Positions 1 to 8,422 are shown, counted from the first letter of the stretch. The stretch is 64,000 nt of DNA from Geodermatophilus amargosae (GCF_900116515.1 NZ_FPBA01000007.1:1-64000); one strand, 5' to 3'. The notes: generated by a model not told the origin, from the sequence alone. Program-made: numbers and translations.

Positions 1-420
1 GCAGGAGGCAGCGTCGGTGACCGCGTGCACCGAGACGCCGATCTGGCAGTTGGCGACCTTGCCCAGGGTGCCTGAGTACTGCCGGGCCACCCCGGGCGAG
101 GCGGTGCCGAACTTGGGGAAGCCGGTGTCATCGACCACCCACGCGTCCGGGCTGATCACCTCCACTGCGCGCTCGGCCAGCCGCTTGCGGACCTCGGCCA
201 CCGGCCAGGTGGAGGAGGAGACGAACTGCTGCAGCCCCTGGTGATCCACCCCGAGGCGCTCGGCCATCGGCTGCATCGACTTGCGCCGCCCATCCAGCAG
301 CAGCCCGCGCAGATACGTCACACCCTTGTCCCGCTGATCCACCCGGGCCAGCGGCGCGAACACCTCCGCGGCGAACTCCTCCAGCCGCCCGCGGACCGCG
401 GCCAACTCCGCCGGAGTCAT
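1..420 (-). CDS. IS701-family transposase, N-terminal part (runs off window)
   Basis: The reading frame starts at ATG 420 and runs through position 1 without a stop, giving about 140 residues. It begins MTPAELAAVRGRLEEF and contains VDDTGFPKFG followed by GVARQYSG near residue 105. These are the signature of the IS701 DDE transposase family, and the first Asp of DDTGFPK is the first catalytic aspartate. The preceding stretch (YLRGLLLDGRRKSMQPMAE, HQGLQQFVSSS) is also typical of the family. The enzyme moves its insertion sequence by cut-and-paste. Only the first third lies in the window, so intactness cannot be judged. No terminal inverted repeat was identified upstream of the start. Confidence 0.85.
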   Translation of the reverse strand, partial: MTPAELAAVRGRLEEFAAEVFAPLARVDQRDKGVTYLRGLLLDGRRKSMQPMAERLGVDHQGLQQFVSSSTWPVAEVRKRLAERAVEVISPDAWVVDDTGFPKFGTASPGVARQYSGTLGKVANCQIGVSVHAVTDAASC

Positions 421-1250
421 CCACCCATCGCAGCGCCGGCCGTCGAATCAGACAAGACCTAACGAAGCACTACTAGGAGATGGTCACCTGCGCGCCGGTG
501 CTCCTGCTCCACGTAGTGCGGAAACCCACGCGGTCAAATGTCGAGGGGATGGTCGAGTTCCTCAGGCTCCGCCATCCCACCCGACCGAAGGAAAGTTTGA
601 GTCAGGTGAGTAGCGTGATCGTTCGTGCATTGCCTGCACCCTGCGAGGTGTCGCGGGCAGGCCTTCCGACGGGTGGCCATCCTGCCGGCCCGGAGTCTTC
701 TTCCGATCCCTCTGGTTCCCCCTCAAGACCACTCCGTTAGGTCAGTTGAGGAAGTTGTCCCGGATGGCGGCGCGTGCAGTTCCGGGCATCTGGAGTCGCT
801 CTCCCTCAACCGCACTCGTGGGTAGGGGGTGGAGCGGTCGTGGAAGAGACTGCGAAGGTCTTCGACGACCCCACGCTCTTACACACCCGTTGTGGTGCAG
901 ACGAAAAAGGTAGGTGTACGTATCCACCGCATACGTCTTTGTTGGCGTCATAACCCACCGACGTGTTGGCCGGGAACGACACGCTCGGGACTGCTGCGCG
1001 TAGTCCAGGTTGACCCTGGACAACGAGCGAGCACAGACCCCGTAACGGGACACCGTCGTGGAGTCACTCGACTTCACCGATTCGTGCACCGCGACACTGC
1101 CACCACTGACCGTGGCACTCAACGGCACCAGGGTGAACAGGAGTCGCGAGAGCCGGAGCAGCCCGTGTCACGTTCAGCTGTGAGCAGGTCAGTCCAGTCA
1201 AGAGGGGCCATCCCGAACTGCCCGGAAACGACCCCCTCCTGGGTAGTGGA
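421..1250. other. Gene-free stretch, about 830 bp
   Basis: Between the transposase start and the glycosidase stop there is no convincing coding frame. The longest open frames (742-1128 on minus, 829-1275 on plus) show no recognisable motif and have arginine/serine-rich composition of the shadow type. One 9-base word, CTAGGAGAT at 473, recurs at 2518 and 2531 near the other end of the glycosidase gene. Otherwise nothing is seen. Confidence 0.5.
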
Positions 1251-2444
1251 TCAGCGCGCCCAATACCTCACGTAGTCGGCCTCGACAACTGCCGGGTCGG
1301 TCGTGTTCAGCGAGCCGCCAATATTCGTCTCCGACTGAAGAACCCAACGCATCGGGACCTTCGGGATGAAGTTCGGGTCAGTCACCGTCGCCACCAGCGT
1401 GGAGTCCTGCCAGAACCTGATGCTGGTCGGCGTCCACTCGGTGCGGTACGTGTGCCACTGACCGTCAGCGACAGCGGCCGGGGCGTACTGCGTGGTCGCC
1501 GGGTGGAACACCGAGTTGTAGTTTCCCAGCTGCTTGGACGCCGGGCGGGGCCGGGTACCGGTGGCCAGGTTGTCGGCTTCGGGCCAGTCGATCTCGCCGT
1601 GCGCCCAATCGTCGGTGTTCGGCCACAGCAGCCACGCGAGCTTGTAGTTGGCCGACGGGTCGGTTACCCGCATCCGGGTCTCGAAGGTGCCGTAGAGCTG
1701 GCCGGACCACGCATCGGTGCCGCCGGCGATGGGCGGTAGCACAGCTGACACGTAGTGCGCACCGTTGTAGTGCAGCCGCTGTGAGAGCACACCGTTGGCC
1801 ACCGAGGTGGTCCGGTTGGTGTCGTAGATGCCGCGCTTGGAGGTGTCCCCGGGGGCGGTCCCGTCGTAGTGGCCCCAAGTCGAGTAGACCGAGCGGAAGG
1901 AGCCGAGCGCAGCGGCTCGGTCGAAGTTCTCCTGGAACGTCGGCGGGGGAGCTGGCGCCGGAGTCGGCTCGGTGGGCGTGGTCGGGGTGGTGACGCTGCC
2001 GAACGTGCCATTCGACAGGTAGGCGCCCGTGATACTGACGATCGTCCCCGATGACTGCAACGGCTTGGTGCCCAGCACCCGGACCTTGATGGTGTGCGTA
2101 CCGGCAGCCAGGGTCACTGACCACCGAACACCGTCGTTACGGGTGCCGTAGTAGTTGAGCCGGGTCTCGGGACCGCCGTCCACACTCACACCGGCGTAGC
2201 CGTGGTTGAGGGCCCGGAAGCCGCGCAGGTCGAAGCGGGAGCCACCGGTACCGGCCGTGACCGCCACTGTGGCCGTCGAACCGGTGACGTTGGACCACTT
2301 CTCCGTGCCGGTCGTCGACCAGCCACTGCTGTAGGAGAACACGGTGCTCGAGCCCGTTGCCGGGGCAGCTTGGGCAGCGGCGGTCATGCCCACGGTCATG
2401 GCGAGGGCGGAGACGGTAGTCACAGCCCATCGGGATAGTTTCAC
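1251..2444 (-). CDS. Secreted GH16-family glycoside hydrolase with N-terminal carbohydrate-binding-like domain
   Basis: About 397 residues from GTG 2444. This start is chosen because GGAG lies 5 nt upstream and the product then begins with an ideal signal peptide (basic KLSRW, hydrophobic core, AQA/AP cleavage near residue 27); a longer ATG start at 2483 is possible. Residues ~30-145 form a beta-rich module resembling CBM6/35-type domains. A Pro/Thr linker (~148-168) leads to the GH16 fold. The catalytic signature HGEIDWPEADN gives nucleophile E284, D286 and acid/base E289. GH16 enzymes cut beta-1,3 or beta-1,3-1,4 glucans and related polysaccharides outside the cell; the exact substrate cannot be read from sequence. 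It stands alone among mobile debris. Confidence 0.85.
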   Translation of the reverse strand: MKLSRWAVTTVSALAMTVGMTAAAQAAPATGSSTVFSYSSGWSTTGTEKWSNVTGSTATVAVTAGTGGSRFDLRGFRALNHGYAGVSVDGGPETRLNYYGTRNDGVRWSVTLAAGTHTIKVRVLGTKPLQSSGTIVSITGAYLSNGTFGSVTTPTTPTEPTPAPAPPPTFQENFDRAAALGSFRSVYSTWGHYDGTAPGDTSKRGIYDTNRTTSVANGVLSQRLHYNGAHYVSAVLPPIAGGTDAWSGQLYGTFETRMRVTDPSANYKLAWLLWPNTDDWAHGEIDWPEADNLATGTRPRPASKQLGNYNSVFHPATTQYAPAAVADGQWHTYRTEWTPTSIRFWQDSTLVATVTDPNFIPKVPMRWVLQSETNIGGSLNTTDPAVVEADYVRYWAR

Positions 2445-2525
2445 AGCGACTCCAGTTGCGAGGGTGGGGGTGATTCCTGGCATTTCCCCGTACCGCTACC
2501 TGTGAGATAGCTGTGAACTAGGAGA

Positions 2526-2837
2526 TCACGCTAGGAGATGACCACGAGGGTCGGATTTGCACCTAAATTTTGCCTGGTCGCGCACCTGAATAGTGTGGAA
2601 GCCGCAGTCGGCGCAGGTGTAGACGACGCCGTTCCCGAGGTTGCCTTGACGGAGCTGGAGATTCTCGGGCCTGTTGTCATCCCGCACCCCATTGATGTGA
2701 TGCACGGAATCGTCGGGACGCACGGGGCCGCGTTGCTGTACCGGTTGCTGTATCGCTCCCCCGCGCCCAGACGTGTTGATCGGGCCAGCCTCTTGGCCGG
2801 ACTCTCGCGACGACCGACTCGAGCGGACGCCCGGCAA
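2526..2837 (-). pseudogene. HNH endonuclease-like remnant
   Basis: The C-terminal half reads VHHINGVRDDNRPENLQL followed by a Cys-x2-Cys pair (YTCADCG). This matches the tail of small HNH-type proteins common in actinobacterial phages and islands, in which the His-His and Asn residues belong to the beta-beta-alpha metal fold. The N-terminal ~35 codons have no such character and coincide with a diverged DNA repeat (2730-2835) that has another copy at 6569. The frame therefore looks like a truncated HNH gene fused to unrelated DNA. I call it a remnant. A short functional protein starting internally cannot be excluded. Confidence 0.5.
2730..2835. repeat. Diverged ~105-bp repeat, copy 1
   Basis: This segment, from CGCGTTGCTGTACCGG to GGACGCCCGG, aligns by eye over its whole length with 6569-6672 in the same orientation, with scattered substitutions and a few one-base indels. 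The flanks do not match. The indels break any shared reading frame, so it is probably a non-coding element or a relic of an older gene. Confidence 0.6.
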
Positions 2838-3234
2838 CTGGGCGTGGCCCCACCTCGCGTCCTTACTCCAGGTGCCTCATCGGGTTTGTGGACACAAACG
2901 GTGAACCATGTGCGTCAACGGTGACGAGGAACGGCAGACGTCCGCCGCGGGGCGGCGGATTGTCGCCGGGTGACCCGAGTATCGCCCGGTGACGCTCTCC
3001 TGCGGTGTAGAGGAGCCGCGCACTCACCTCCTGTCGTCGAGTGGGACAACCTGGAAGAGCACACCGAGCGCTTCGTCGAATCTCCCGAGTTCCGGCAGTG
3101 GCAAGCCCTCGGCGGCCCGATTCCGGGAAGGCTCCCGTCGTCCGGCACGACACCTCAGCGCGTGGATCATGGCCCGATGCTGATCACCGAGGATCGGGAT
3201 GGTGTTCCGGTTCTGCGCATCGAGCACGGCCGGG
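2838..3234. other. Gene-free stretch, about 400 bp
   Basis: Open frames on both strands overlap here, but none has a recognisable motif, an upstream ribosome site or coherent composition. One minus-strand inverted pair (GGCGGCAAT-like purine runs near 2945-2960) is too weak to call. Nothing supported is seen. Confidence 0.4.
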
Positions 3235-4731
3235 TCAGCGCTGGTGTCGCTTGGTGGCGTACATGGCGGCGTCGGCTTCCCGAACTACCCGTTGGTGGGC
3301 ATGGGCGGGATCGGCGCCGCTTTCTACATGGCCGATCCCGATGCTCATGTGCACAGGGATCGTGGTCTCCTCGACGACCAACGGATCCTGAAAGGCGTCG
3401 CGCAGCCGCCCGACCAGGAGCTCGGCGTGGGCTCGGTCGGTGTGCTCACACACGACGCCGAACTCGTCGCCGCCCAGTCGTGCTGCGGTGTCGCTGCTCC
3501 GTAGCACCGTCTGCAGGCGCTCGGCGAAGGCGACGAGCACGAGGTCACCGGTGTGGTGGCCGAGCGTGTCGTTGATGGTCTTGAAGTCGTCGAGGTCGAT
3601 GATCAGCACGGATGTCGGGGTGTCTGCGCGCGATCCGCGCTCCAAGGCGTGCTGCAGCCGGTCGTGAAACAACAACCTGTTGGGTAGTCCGGTCAGTGGG
3701 TCGTGCAGCGAGCGGTGCAGCAGCTGCGCCTCGAGGGCTTTTCGGTCGGTGATGTCCTCGACGATCATGACCAGATGAGGCGGGTCGCCCGCAGAGCTGC
3801 CGTCCACCCAGGAGGCGGTCACCTGCACGGGGAACTCATCCCCGTCGGCGTGCATCAGCCTGGTCTCGAGGCGCATTGGCTGGCGGTGTTCGGCCAGCAG
3901 CGTCGCATGCGCCTGGCTGGCGCCTGCTTGGCCGGCGGGGTGCACCAGGTCCAGCACTGATTGGCCGTGCAAGACCTCGGCGGCCATGCCGAGCATCCGG
4001 CACAGCGCGGGGTTGGCGTCGACCAGAACCCCGGCGGGCGTGGTGAGGGCGATTCCCATCGGCGCGTTGGTGAACGCGCTGCGCCGGTCCGCCGGAGGGA
4101 ACACGCGCGTCGCCTCGTTCAGGGCCCACCTCCAGGCGTGAGGCACTACTTGCCCGATAGTCGCCGGGACCGGCGCCCGGGACTGCACGGACTGTTCCGA
4201 CCGAGCCCTGCAAGCGAGATGCCCAACGCGCACGGGAGGTGGCGGCCTGGTCGTCGCGGGCGCCCGACGGGCGGACGCTGTGGACCGGTAGTGGCCTGCA
4301 CCCAGGCCGTGCACCCCACCGCGGGCGCGATGAGCGGGATGCCGCCGCACAGACAGGTGCGCGAGCACGAAACGCTTGTCATGGCCCTCGCAGCAGGCTC
4401 GGCAGATCCCGACAGCCGGTGTGTTGAGCCGTCGTGCGTCAGCGCCCGCGTGTTGAACCACGGCCTCGACGTGCTCGAGGGGGTGACAAGTGGCTCGGTG
4501 TTGGTTTCGATCGAGCAGGCGACAGGCGGTTGGTTCTCCGCCACCGGGCGCGCTGCGACTCTCCGAGTCGGCACGCCGAAGAGCGTTGTCGACCATGCGG
4601 TCCTCATCCTGCTGGCAGTTGGAGAGGGCTCTGCCGACGAGGAGGGCAGACAACGGCGCGAGGAGCAGCCAGCTGGCCAGGATCAACCAGAGCACCGAAT
4701 CTCCACCCTCCGGCCGAGATACTCGGTTCAC
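3235..4731 (-). CDS. PAS-GGDEF diguanylate cyclase; N-terminal half doubtful
   Basis: The last ~280 residues are a coherent sensor-cyclase: a PAS domain (~218-333, AFTNAPMGIAL to IVEDITDRK) and a GGDEF domain (~338-498). The GGDEF signature is intact at 420-424. An RSSD inhibitory (I) site lies exactly five residues before it, and the DLDDF metal-binding stretch is near 379. It should make cyclic di-GMP from GTP and be product-inhibited; no EAL domain follows. Residues 13-35 form a membrane helix resembling small stand-alone membrane proteins. Residues ~45-215 are His/Arg/Pro-rich and unlike any domain, as if the frame were open by chance. The true cyclase may start near GTG 4146, making the upstream part a separate or decayed gene. 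Confidence 0.7.
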   Translation of the reverse strand: MNRVSRPEGGDSVLWLILASWLLLAPLSALLVGRALSNCQQDEDRMVDNALRRADSESRSAPGGGEPTACRLLDRNQHRATCHPLEHVEAVVQHAGADARRLNTPAVGICRACCEGHDKRFVLAHLSVRRHPAHRARGGVHGLGAGHYRSTASARRAPATTRPPPPVRVGHLACRARSEQSVQSRAPVPATIGQVVPHAWRWALNEATRVFPPADRRSAFTNAPMGIALTTPAGVLVDANPALCRMLGMAAEVLHGQSVLDLVHPAGQAGASQAHATLLAEHRQPMRLETRLMHADGDEFPVQVTASWVDGSSAGDPPHLVMIVEDITDRKALEAQLLHRSLHDPLTGLPNRLLFHDRLQHALERGSRADTPTSVLIIDLDDFKTINDTLGHHTGDLVLVAFAERLQTVLRSSDTAARLGGDEFGVVCEHTDRAHAELLVGRLRDAFQDPLVVEETTIPVHMSIGIGHVESGADPAHAHQRVVREADAAMYATKRHQR

Positions 4732-5187
4732 CCGTAATGGTCAACGGCTGCCATCGGGTTACCGACGTATGTGGTGGACCTGCGGTCGTGCGGTGCCGCG
4801 GGTGGACCCCAGGCCAGGCGCGGCGCCGGAAAGTGGGGTGTCGACGACCTTTCGAGGGTGGTGAGCGGACCCGGGCACCGCGGGACGTCGCGGTGCGGCG
4901 CGACCCCTGATCATTCGTGACCCTTCACGTGAGTGGTGGGTCGACGAGCGAATCCGACGAGGAACTGTCTCGCAGACTTAGCCAATTGTCAACTACAGAG
5001 GACGGCCAACGGATTCTGTGGACGGTGGACCGATCTACCGGTCATCCGTCGCACATCGGAGGACGGCTGCCCTCAGTGCATCGACAGCTGCTACCGGTAG
5101 CTCACGCTCAGTACATGAAGTGCCGCCTGAGGTTGGGCGAACTTGCTGGTCAGGGCAGAGTCGGCTAGAGATCCCGGGAGACAGGGT
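4732..5187. other. Gene-free stretch, about 455 bp
   Basis: This lies between the divergent starts of the cyclase frame and the small HTH gene. No coding frame with recognisable content was found on either strand. It should hold both promoters, but I could not assign a box with confidence apart from the palindrome just downstream. Confidence 0.4.
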
Positions 5188-5200
5188 TTACAGTCTGTTA
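5188..5200. promoter_or_regulatory. Palindrome abutting the HTH gene start (candidate operator)
   Basis: TTACAG-T-CTGTTA is a 13-bp inverted repeat with five of six pairs matching, ending 3 nt before the ATG at 5204. Its position suggests an autoregulatory operator for the HTH protein. That is inference from position and symmetry only. Confidence 0.35.
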
Positions 5201-5203
5201 CTG

Positions 5204-5614
5204 ATGGACGCCTTCCAGCAGGCCGTGGACCAAGCGCGCCGGCAGCTCATCCGCGAGGAGGGGCAGAACGTGTCGGTGCGGGAGCTGATCCGCCGCGCGG
5301 GGTTTGACAACTCCCGTCGGGCCTCCGTCGCCCGTCACCTGAATCCGAACCAGCCGTGGCCAAAGGGGCACAGGGTGCCGCCGGAGACCGTGCGGGCGCT
5401 GGCGGCGGTCCTGCCGATCAGTGAGTCGGACCTGATGCAGGCCGCGCAGGTGGCAGCCGGCTACCGGGTGCGCGACGAGGAGCCGCGGGACCTGGGTTTC
5501 GAAGTGGCCCGGTATCTGAGCGACGAGGAGGTGTCGGAGGAGAAAAAGGCGCGGTTGCGGGCACAGCTACTACAACTCGTCGCCGAGGACCTCCAGCGAT
5601 CCTCCCGGGCGTGA
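5204..5614 (+). CDS. Small helix-turn-helix DNA-binding protein
   Basis: 136 residues from ATG 5204. The frame stays open for 62 codons upstream, but that part has random composition. The stretch NVSVRELIRRAGFDNSRRAS, then PETVRALAAVLPISESDLMQ, has the look of an XRE-like HTH followed by a second helical pair, as in actinobacterial one-domain regulators. The C-terminal third is acidic and helical (SDEEVSEEKKARLRAQLLQL) and may form an oligomerisation helix. There is no obvious ribosome site, which fits a leaderless message. Its target is unknown. The palindrome touching the start codon hints at self-repression. Confidence 0.7.
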   Translation: MDAFQQAVDQARRQLIREEGQNVSVRELIRRAGFDNSRRASVARHLNPNQPWPKGHRVPPETVRALAAVLPISESDLMQAAQVAAGYRVRDEEPRDLGFEVARYLSDEEVSEEKKARLRAQLLQLVAEDLQRSSRA

Positions 5615-5696
5615 GCCCAACCTCGCCGTCCCGTTGATCGACTGCGGATGCGCCCACCGGCGGAACGCGTCGCTGCTGGCCTGCGGAGCCCCCAGT

Positions 5697-5975
5697 TCAG
5701 CTCGAGCGGTAGACGTCCCGGCGACGGTCGACCCTGAAGACGACGATCTCACGCGGTTTCTCCAGGACCCGGTACAGCACGCGGTAGGTCCCGCGTCGAG
5801 CCGACCAGATTCCGGCCAGCTCGCCGCGGAGCGGCTTGCCGGCCCCGCGAATTCATGACGAGCGTCGTGGTACCGAAGTCGACGACCGCTGCGGCAACCG
5901 CCTCCGGCAGCTCTCGGCGAGCGCCCGTCCCGGCGGTGGCGTGAGGATCAGCTCATGGGGCTGCCCATCGCTCAC
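5697..5975 (-). pseudogene. RelE/ParE-type toxin, frameshifted
   Basis: Joining three frames gives a recognisable RelE-like toxin: HELILTPPPGRALAE, then LPEAVAAAVVDF, then GKPLRGELAGIWSARRGTYR followed by VLYRVLEKPREIVVFRVD to the TGA at 5699. The GIWSARRGTYRVLYR core with its basic and tyrosine residues is typical of mRNA-cleaving RelE toxins. Continuous translation from GTG 5975 breaks after ALAES (a base appears missing near 5917) and again near 5850. As written the gene cannot make toxin. It overlaps the antitoxin stop in a GTGA junction, the usual coupled order. Confidence 0.75.
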
Positions 5976-6237
5976 GGCCGCAGCCGACCAACCGCCTCCA
6001 CACCGCTCGTCGCGTCTCCCCGCGCGTAGGCGGCACCCGCTTCACGGATGTCGGTGAGCGCCTCTGCATCAGTGAGGACCGGCAGCGTCTCCTCGAGGGC
6101 ATCCAGGTCGTCGGGACTGATCAGGACTGCTGCCGCGCGCCCGTTCCGCGTGATCACGACGCGCTCGTGCTGGTGCTCCACCCGGTCGATGACCTCAGAC
6201 GGTGGTCGCGGACCACCCGCAGGGACTCGGTGCTCAT
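5972..6237 (-). pseudogene. Phd/YefM-type antitoxin, frameshifted
   Basis: From ATG 6237 the frame reads MSTESLRVVRDH and then shifts. The next frame continues SEVIDRVEHQHERVVITRNG and AAAVLISPDDLDALEETL to the TGA at 5974. The joined product is a standard ~88-residue Phd/YefM antitoxin, with the DNA-binding N-terminus and the ERVVITRNGRAAAVLIS core. One base seems to be missing around 6204-6208 between DH and SEV. No in-frame start exists close upstream in the second frame, so an intact shorter protein is unlikely. With the broken toxin beside it, the locus looks decayed rather than mis-sequenced once. Confidence 0.75.
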
Positions 6238-6370
6238 GGCCACGATCGGGCGCTTCAGAGCCCGCAGCGTCCAGACCTGCTGGCTCGCAGAAGAGCCCCC
6301 CGAGACCTCCGCCGGGTGCCGTCCTCGGCGAGTGAGGTGGCCTCACGGTCAAACACCCCAGGAAGCAGTC

Positions 6371-6403
6371 GGGGCCGTTAGAGATCTCTCCAGAAACGGC
6401 CCC
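6371..6403. terminator. Hairpin, terminator-like
   Basis: GGGGCCGTT (6371-6379) pairs perfectly with AACGGCCCC (6395-6403). The loop itself contains the palindrome AGAGATCTCT. No T-run follows, which is common for high-GC terminators. It sits just beyond a tRNA-like fragment on the minus strand, so it may instead be part of an old integration-site structure. Confidence 0.45.
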
Positions 6404-6423
6404 TGAGCTGCGATTTCCCACTG

Positions 6424-6470
6424 TCGAACTGACAGGATGTGAACTTGCGACCCCTTGACCCCCAGTCACG
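6424..6470 (-). other. tRNA-like 3' fragment, possible attachment-site relic
   Basis: On the minus strand an anticodon-arm-like segment (loop CTGGGGG) is followed by a five-base variable region and a T-arm-like GCAAG-TTCACAT-CCTGT, then CAGTTCG. The arms are imperfect, and no D-arm or 5' acceptor is present. It is not a functional tRNA. Integrative elements often leave such 3' tRNA pieces. The call is tentative. Confidence 0.3.
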
Positions 6471-6568
6471 TGCGAGGCGTTCGCCATGGATCGCGAAGGT
6501 CCTATCTGTCCAGCTCAGACGCCTATGGCGTCGTCGCCGTCCAATCCGACTCGCTGCCGTTCGGAGCG

Positions 6569-6672
6569 CGTTGCTGTACCGGCTGCTATCGCCTCCCCCG
6601 CGCCCGGGCGTGTCGATCCAGCCAGCTCCTGGCCTGAGTCGCGCGACGCCTCGACCCGGCGGACGCCCGGCG
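6569..6672. repeat. Diverged ~105-bp repeat, copy 2
   Basis: Second copy of the segment at 2730-2835, same orientation, starting GCGCGTTGCTGTACCGG and ending GGACGCCCGG. Similarity is clear by eye, with dispersed mismatches and small indels. Here it has no HNH sequence next to it. Confidence 0.6.
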
Positions 6673-7123
6673 CAAGACCGCGTGCCACGGTCTGATCGAC
6701 GCAGTCGTCCCTTCGGGGTGCGGCAGTAGGTGCGGGGTCGCCATGGCCAGGTGTGCCCGGTGACCGCGGGCAGGCCCAGAGACGTCGACGAGGTCCCGTC
6801 AAGCGCGCTGGTCGCGGGCTCGTGAAAGCGCTCGGGAGTCCCGCATATCCTGTTGATGACGCCGAGCGAGGATGGCCGCTGCTTCCGCCCGAGAATCCGA
6901 AGACGTACGACGACCCCGCCGGTGCTGCCGACGCACGCGTCCTCGCCGTCATTCCCAGTCCACTCGAGGGTCGGACCCCTCGTGATGCCCAGTCGGTGTC
7001 GGGCCGGGGCTTCTCGCGGGCTCGTGGTGGATGAGCTGGTCGAGGAGGAAGTCGACGTCCCGCTCGTGAGAAACGGCGGCCGGCACGTGGACAGCTCGGC
7101 CCAGGGGCGGACGTGCGCCGTAC
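6673..7123. other. Gene-free stretch, about 450 bp
   Basis: No supported gene lies between the repeat copy and the YihY/BrkB gene. Open frames on both strands have no motifs. The promoter of the downstream membrane-protein gene should be here, but no clear box was found. Confidence 0.4.
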
Positions 7124-8137
7124 GTGGTGCACTGCGCCGTGGCCCTCGCCGACACGCTCGACCGTCTGCAGCGCCGTCATCCCGCCGCCGGCTTCCCGAT
7201 CGCCGTCGTCTACAAGTACGTCGACGACTCAGGCCCGTACCTGGCCGCGCTGATCACCTACTACGCGTTCGTCTCGATGTTCCCGCTGCTGCTGCTCTCC
7301 TCGACGATCCTGGGTCACGTCCTGGCCGGGAATCCGGAGTTGCAGCAGCGCCTGATCGAGTCGGCACTCAGCCAGTTCCCCGTCGTGGGCGACCAATTGG
7401 GCCAGCCCCGCGGACTCAGCGGCGGCACACTCGGCGTCGTCATCGGCGTGCTGGGCGCGCTGTACGGCGGGCTCGGGGTGGCCCAGGCGGTACAGCACGC
7501 CATGAACACCGCGTGGGCGGTGCCGCGCAACAACCGGCCGAACCCGTTCCTGGCCCGCGGCCGCAGCCTGCTGCTGCTGGCCACCGCTGGGCTGGCGGTG
7601 ATCGGCACGACGACCCTGTCCACGCTCGGCGCGAACGACGTCGGCTCCCTCGGCGTGGTCGTCCGGGCCCTGGCCCTCACCGCCTCGGTCCTGGTCAACG
7701 CCCTGGTCTTCGTCTTCGCCTTCCGGCTGGGCACCGCCCGGCACCTCACCGTGCGCCAAGTGCTCCCCGGGGCGGTCACCGCCGCCGTCCTGTGGCAGCT
7801 GCTGCAGACCTTCGGGGTGACCTACGTCGGTCACGTGGTCGGTACCGCCAGCGCCGTCAACGGGGTGTTCGCCCTCGTCCTCGGGATGCTCGCGTTCCTC
7901 TACCTCGCCGCGGTCGTCGCCGTCCTGTGCGTGGAGGTCAACGTGGTCCGGGTCGACCGGCTCTACCCCCGCGCGCTGCTCACCCCCTTCACCGACGCGG
8001 TCGACCTCACCCCCGGCGACCGGCGCAGCTACACCGGCCAGGCGAAGGCCGAGCGCCAGAAGGGATTCGAGACCGTCCACGTCACCTTCGACCCACCCGA
8101 CGGCGATGGCGAGGATCCCGACCGCCCGGCCGGGTGA
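7124..8137 (+). CDS. YihY/BrkB-family inner-membrane protein
   Basis: 337 residues from GTG 7124. The N-terminal YVDDSGPYLAALITYYAFVSMFP is the family signature, and about six hydrophobic segments follow (around residues 36-60, 95-120, 140-160, 180-205, 215-240 and 245-270). The ~65-residue C-terminal tail is hydrophilic and probably cytoplasmic. The family was once named ribonuclease BN, but it is now regarded as a membrane protein of uncertain, perhaps transport-related, function. It is the first intact housekeeping-like gene after the debris, with no operon partner. Confidence 0.85.
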   Translation: MVHCAVALADTLDRLQRRHPAAGFPIAVVYKYVDDSGPYLAALITYYAFVSMFPLLLLSSTILGHVLAGNPELQQRLIESALSQFPVVGDQLGQPRGLSGGTLGVVIGVLGALYGGLGVAQAVQHAMNTAWAVPRNNRPNPFLARGRSLLLLATAGLAVIGTTTLSTLGANDVGSLGVVVRALALTASVLVNALVFVFAFRLGTARHLTVRQVLPGAVTAAVLWQLLQTFGVTYVGHVVGTASAVNGVFALVLGMLAFLYLAAVVAVLCVEVNVVRVDRLYPRALLTPFTDAVDLTPGDRRSYTGQAKAERQKGFETVHVTFDPPDGDGEDPDRPAG

Positions 8138-8422
8138 CCCGCAGACCCCGCCGGGGAGCCACGCCGCCACGGATCCCGGCCCGTTCGACGCGAGCCGATC
8201 CAGCCCGGTGTTCCTGCAGCCGCCTGCGGAGACACCTGTTTCGCGTCTGCTCGGCGCCGACGGCCGTAGGTGGACGAGGGTCGTCGTCCACCGTCGGACC
8301 CGTGTCCGCCTGCGGGTGGCGTTCCTCGGGTGTTCCTCGGCAGGTCCGTCGACGCCGGTCGACGCCCAGCAGCCGCCAACGGTGGACGCGCCGGTCAGTC
8401 ACCCGATGCGACCGCGGTGGTG
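8138..8422. other. Gene-free stretch between convergent genes
   Basis: About 285 bp between the stop of the YihY-like gene and the stop of the Lsr2 paralogue. No gene and no strong terminator hairpin was recognised. Confidence 0.4.

Noticed and set aside
742-1128. 128-codon minus-strand frame near the transposase
   Set aside because: No motif, no ribosome site and unusual Ser/Arg composition; not supportable as a gene.
4146-4607. 153-codon frame overlapping the cyclase N-terminus
   Set aside because: No recognisable content; however, the doubtful region of the cyclase makes it impossible to say what, if anything, is coded here.
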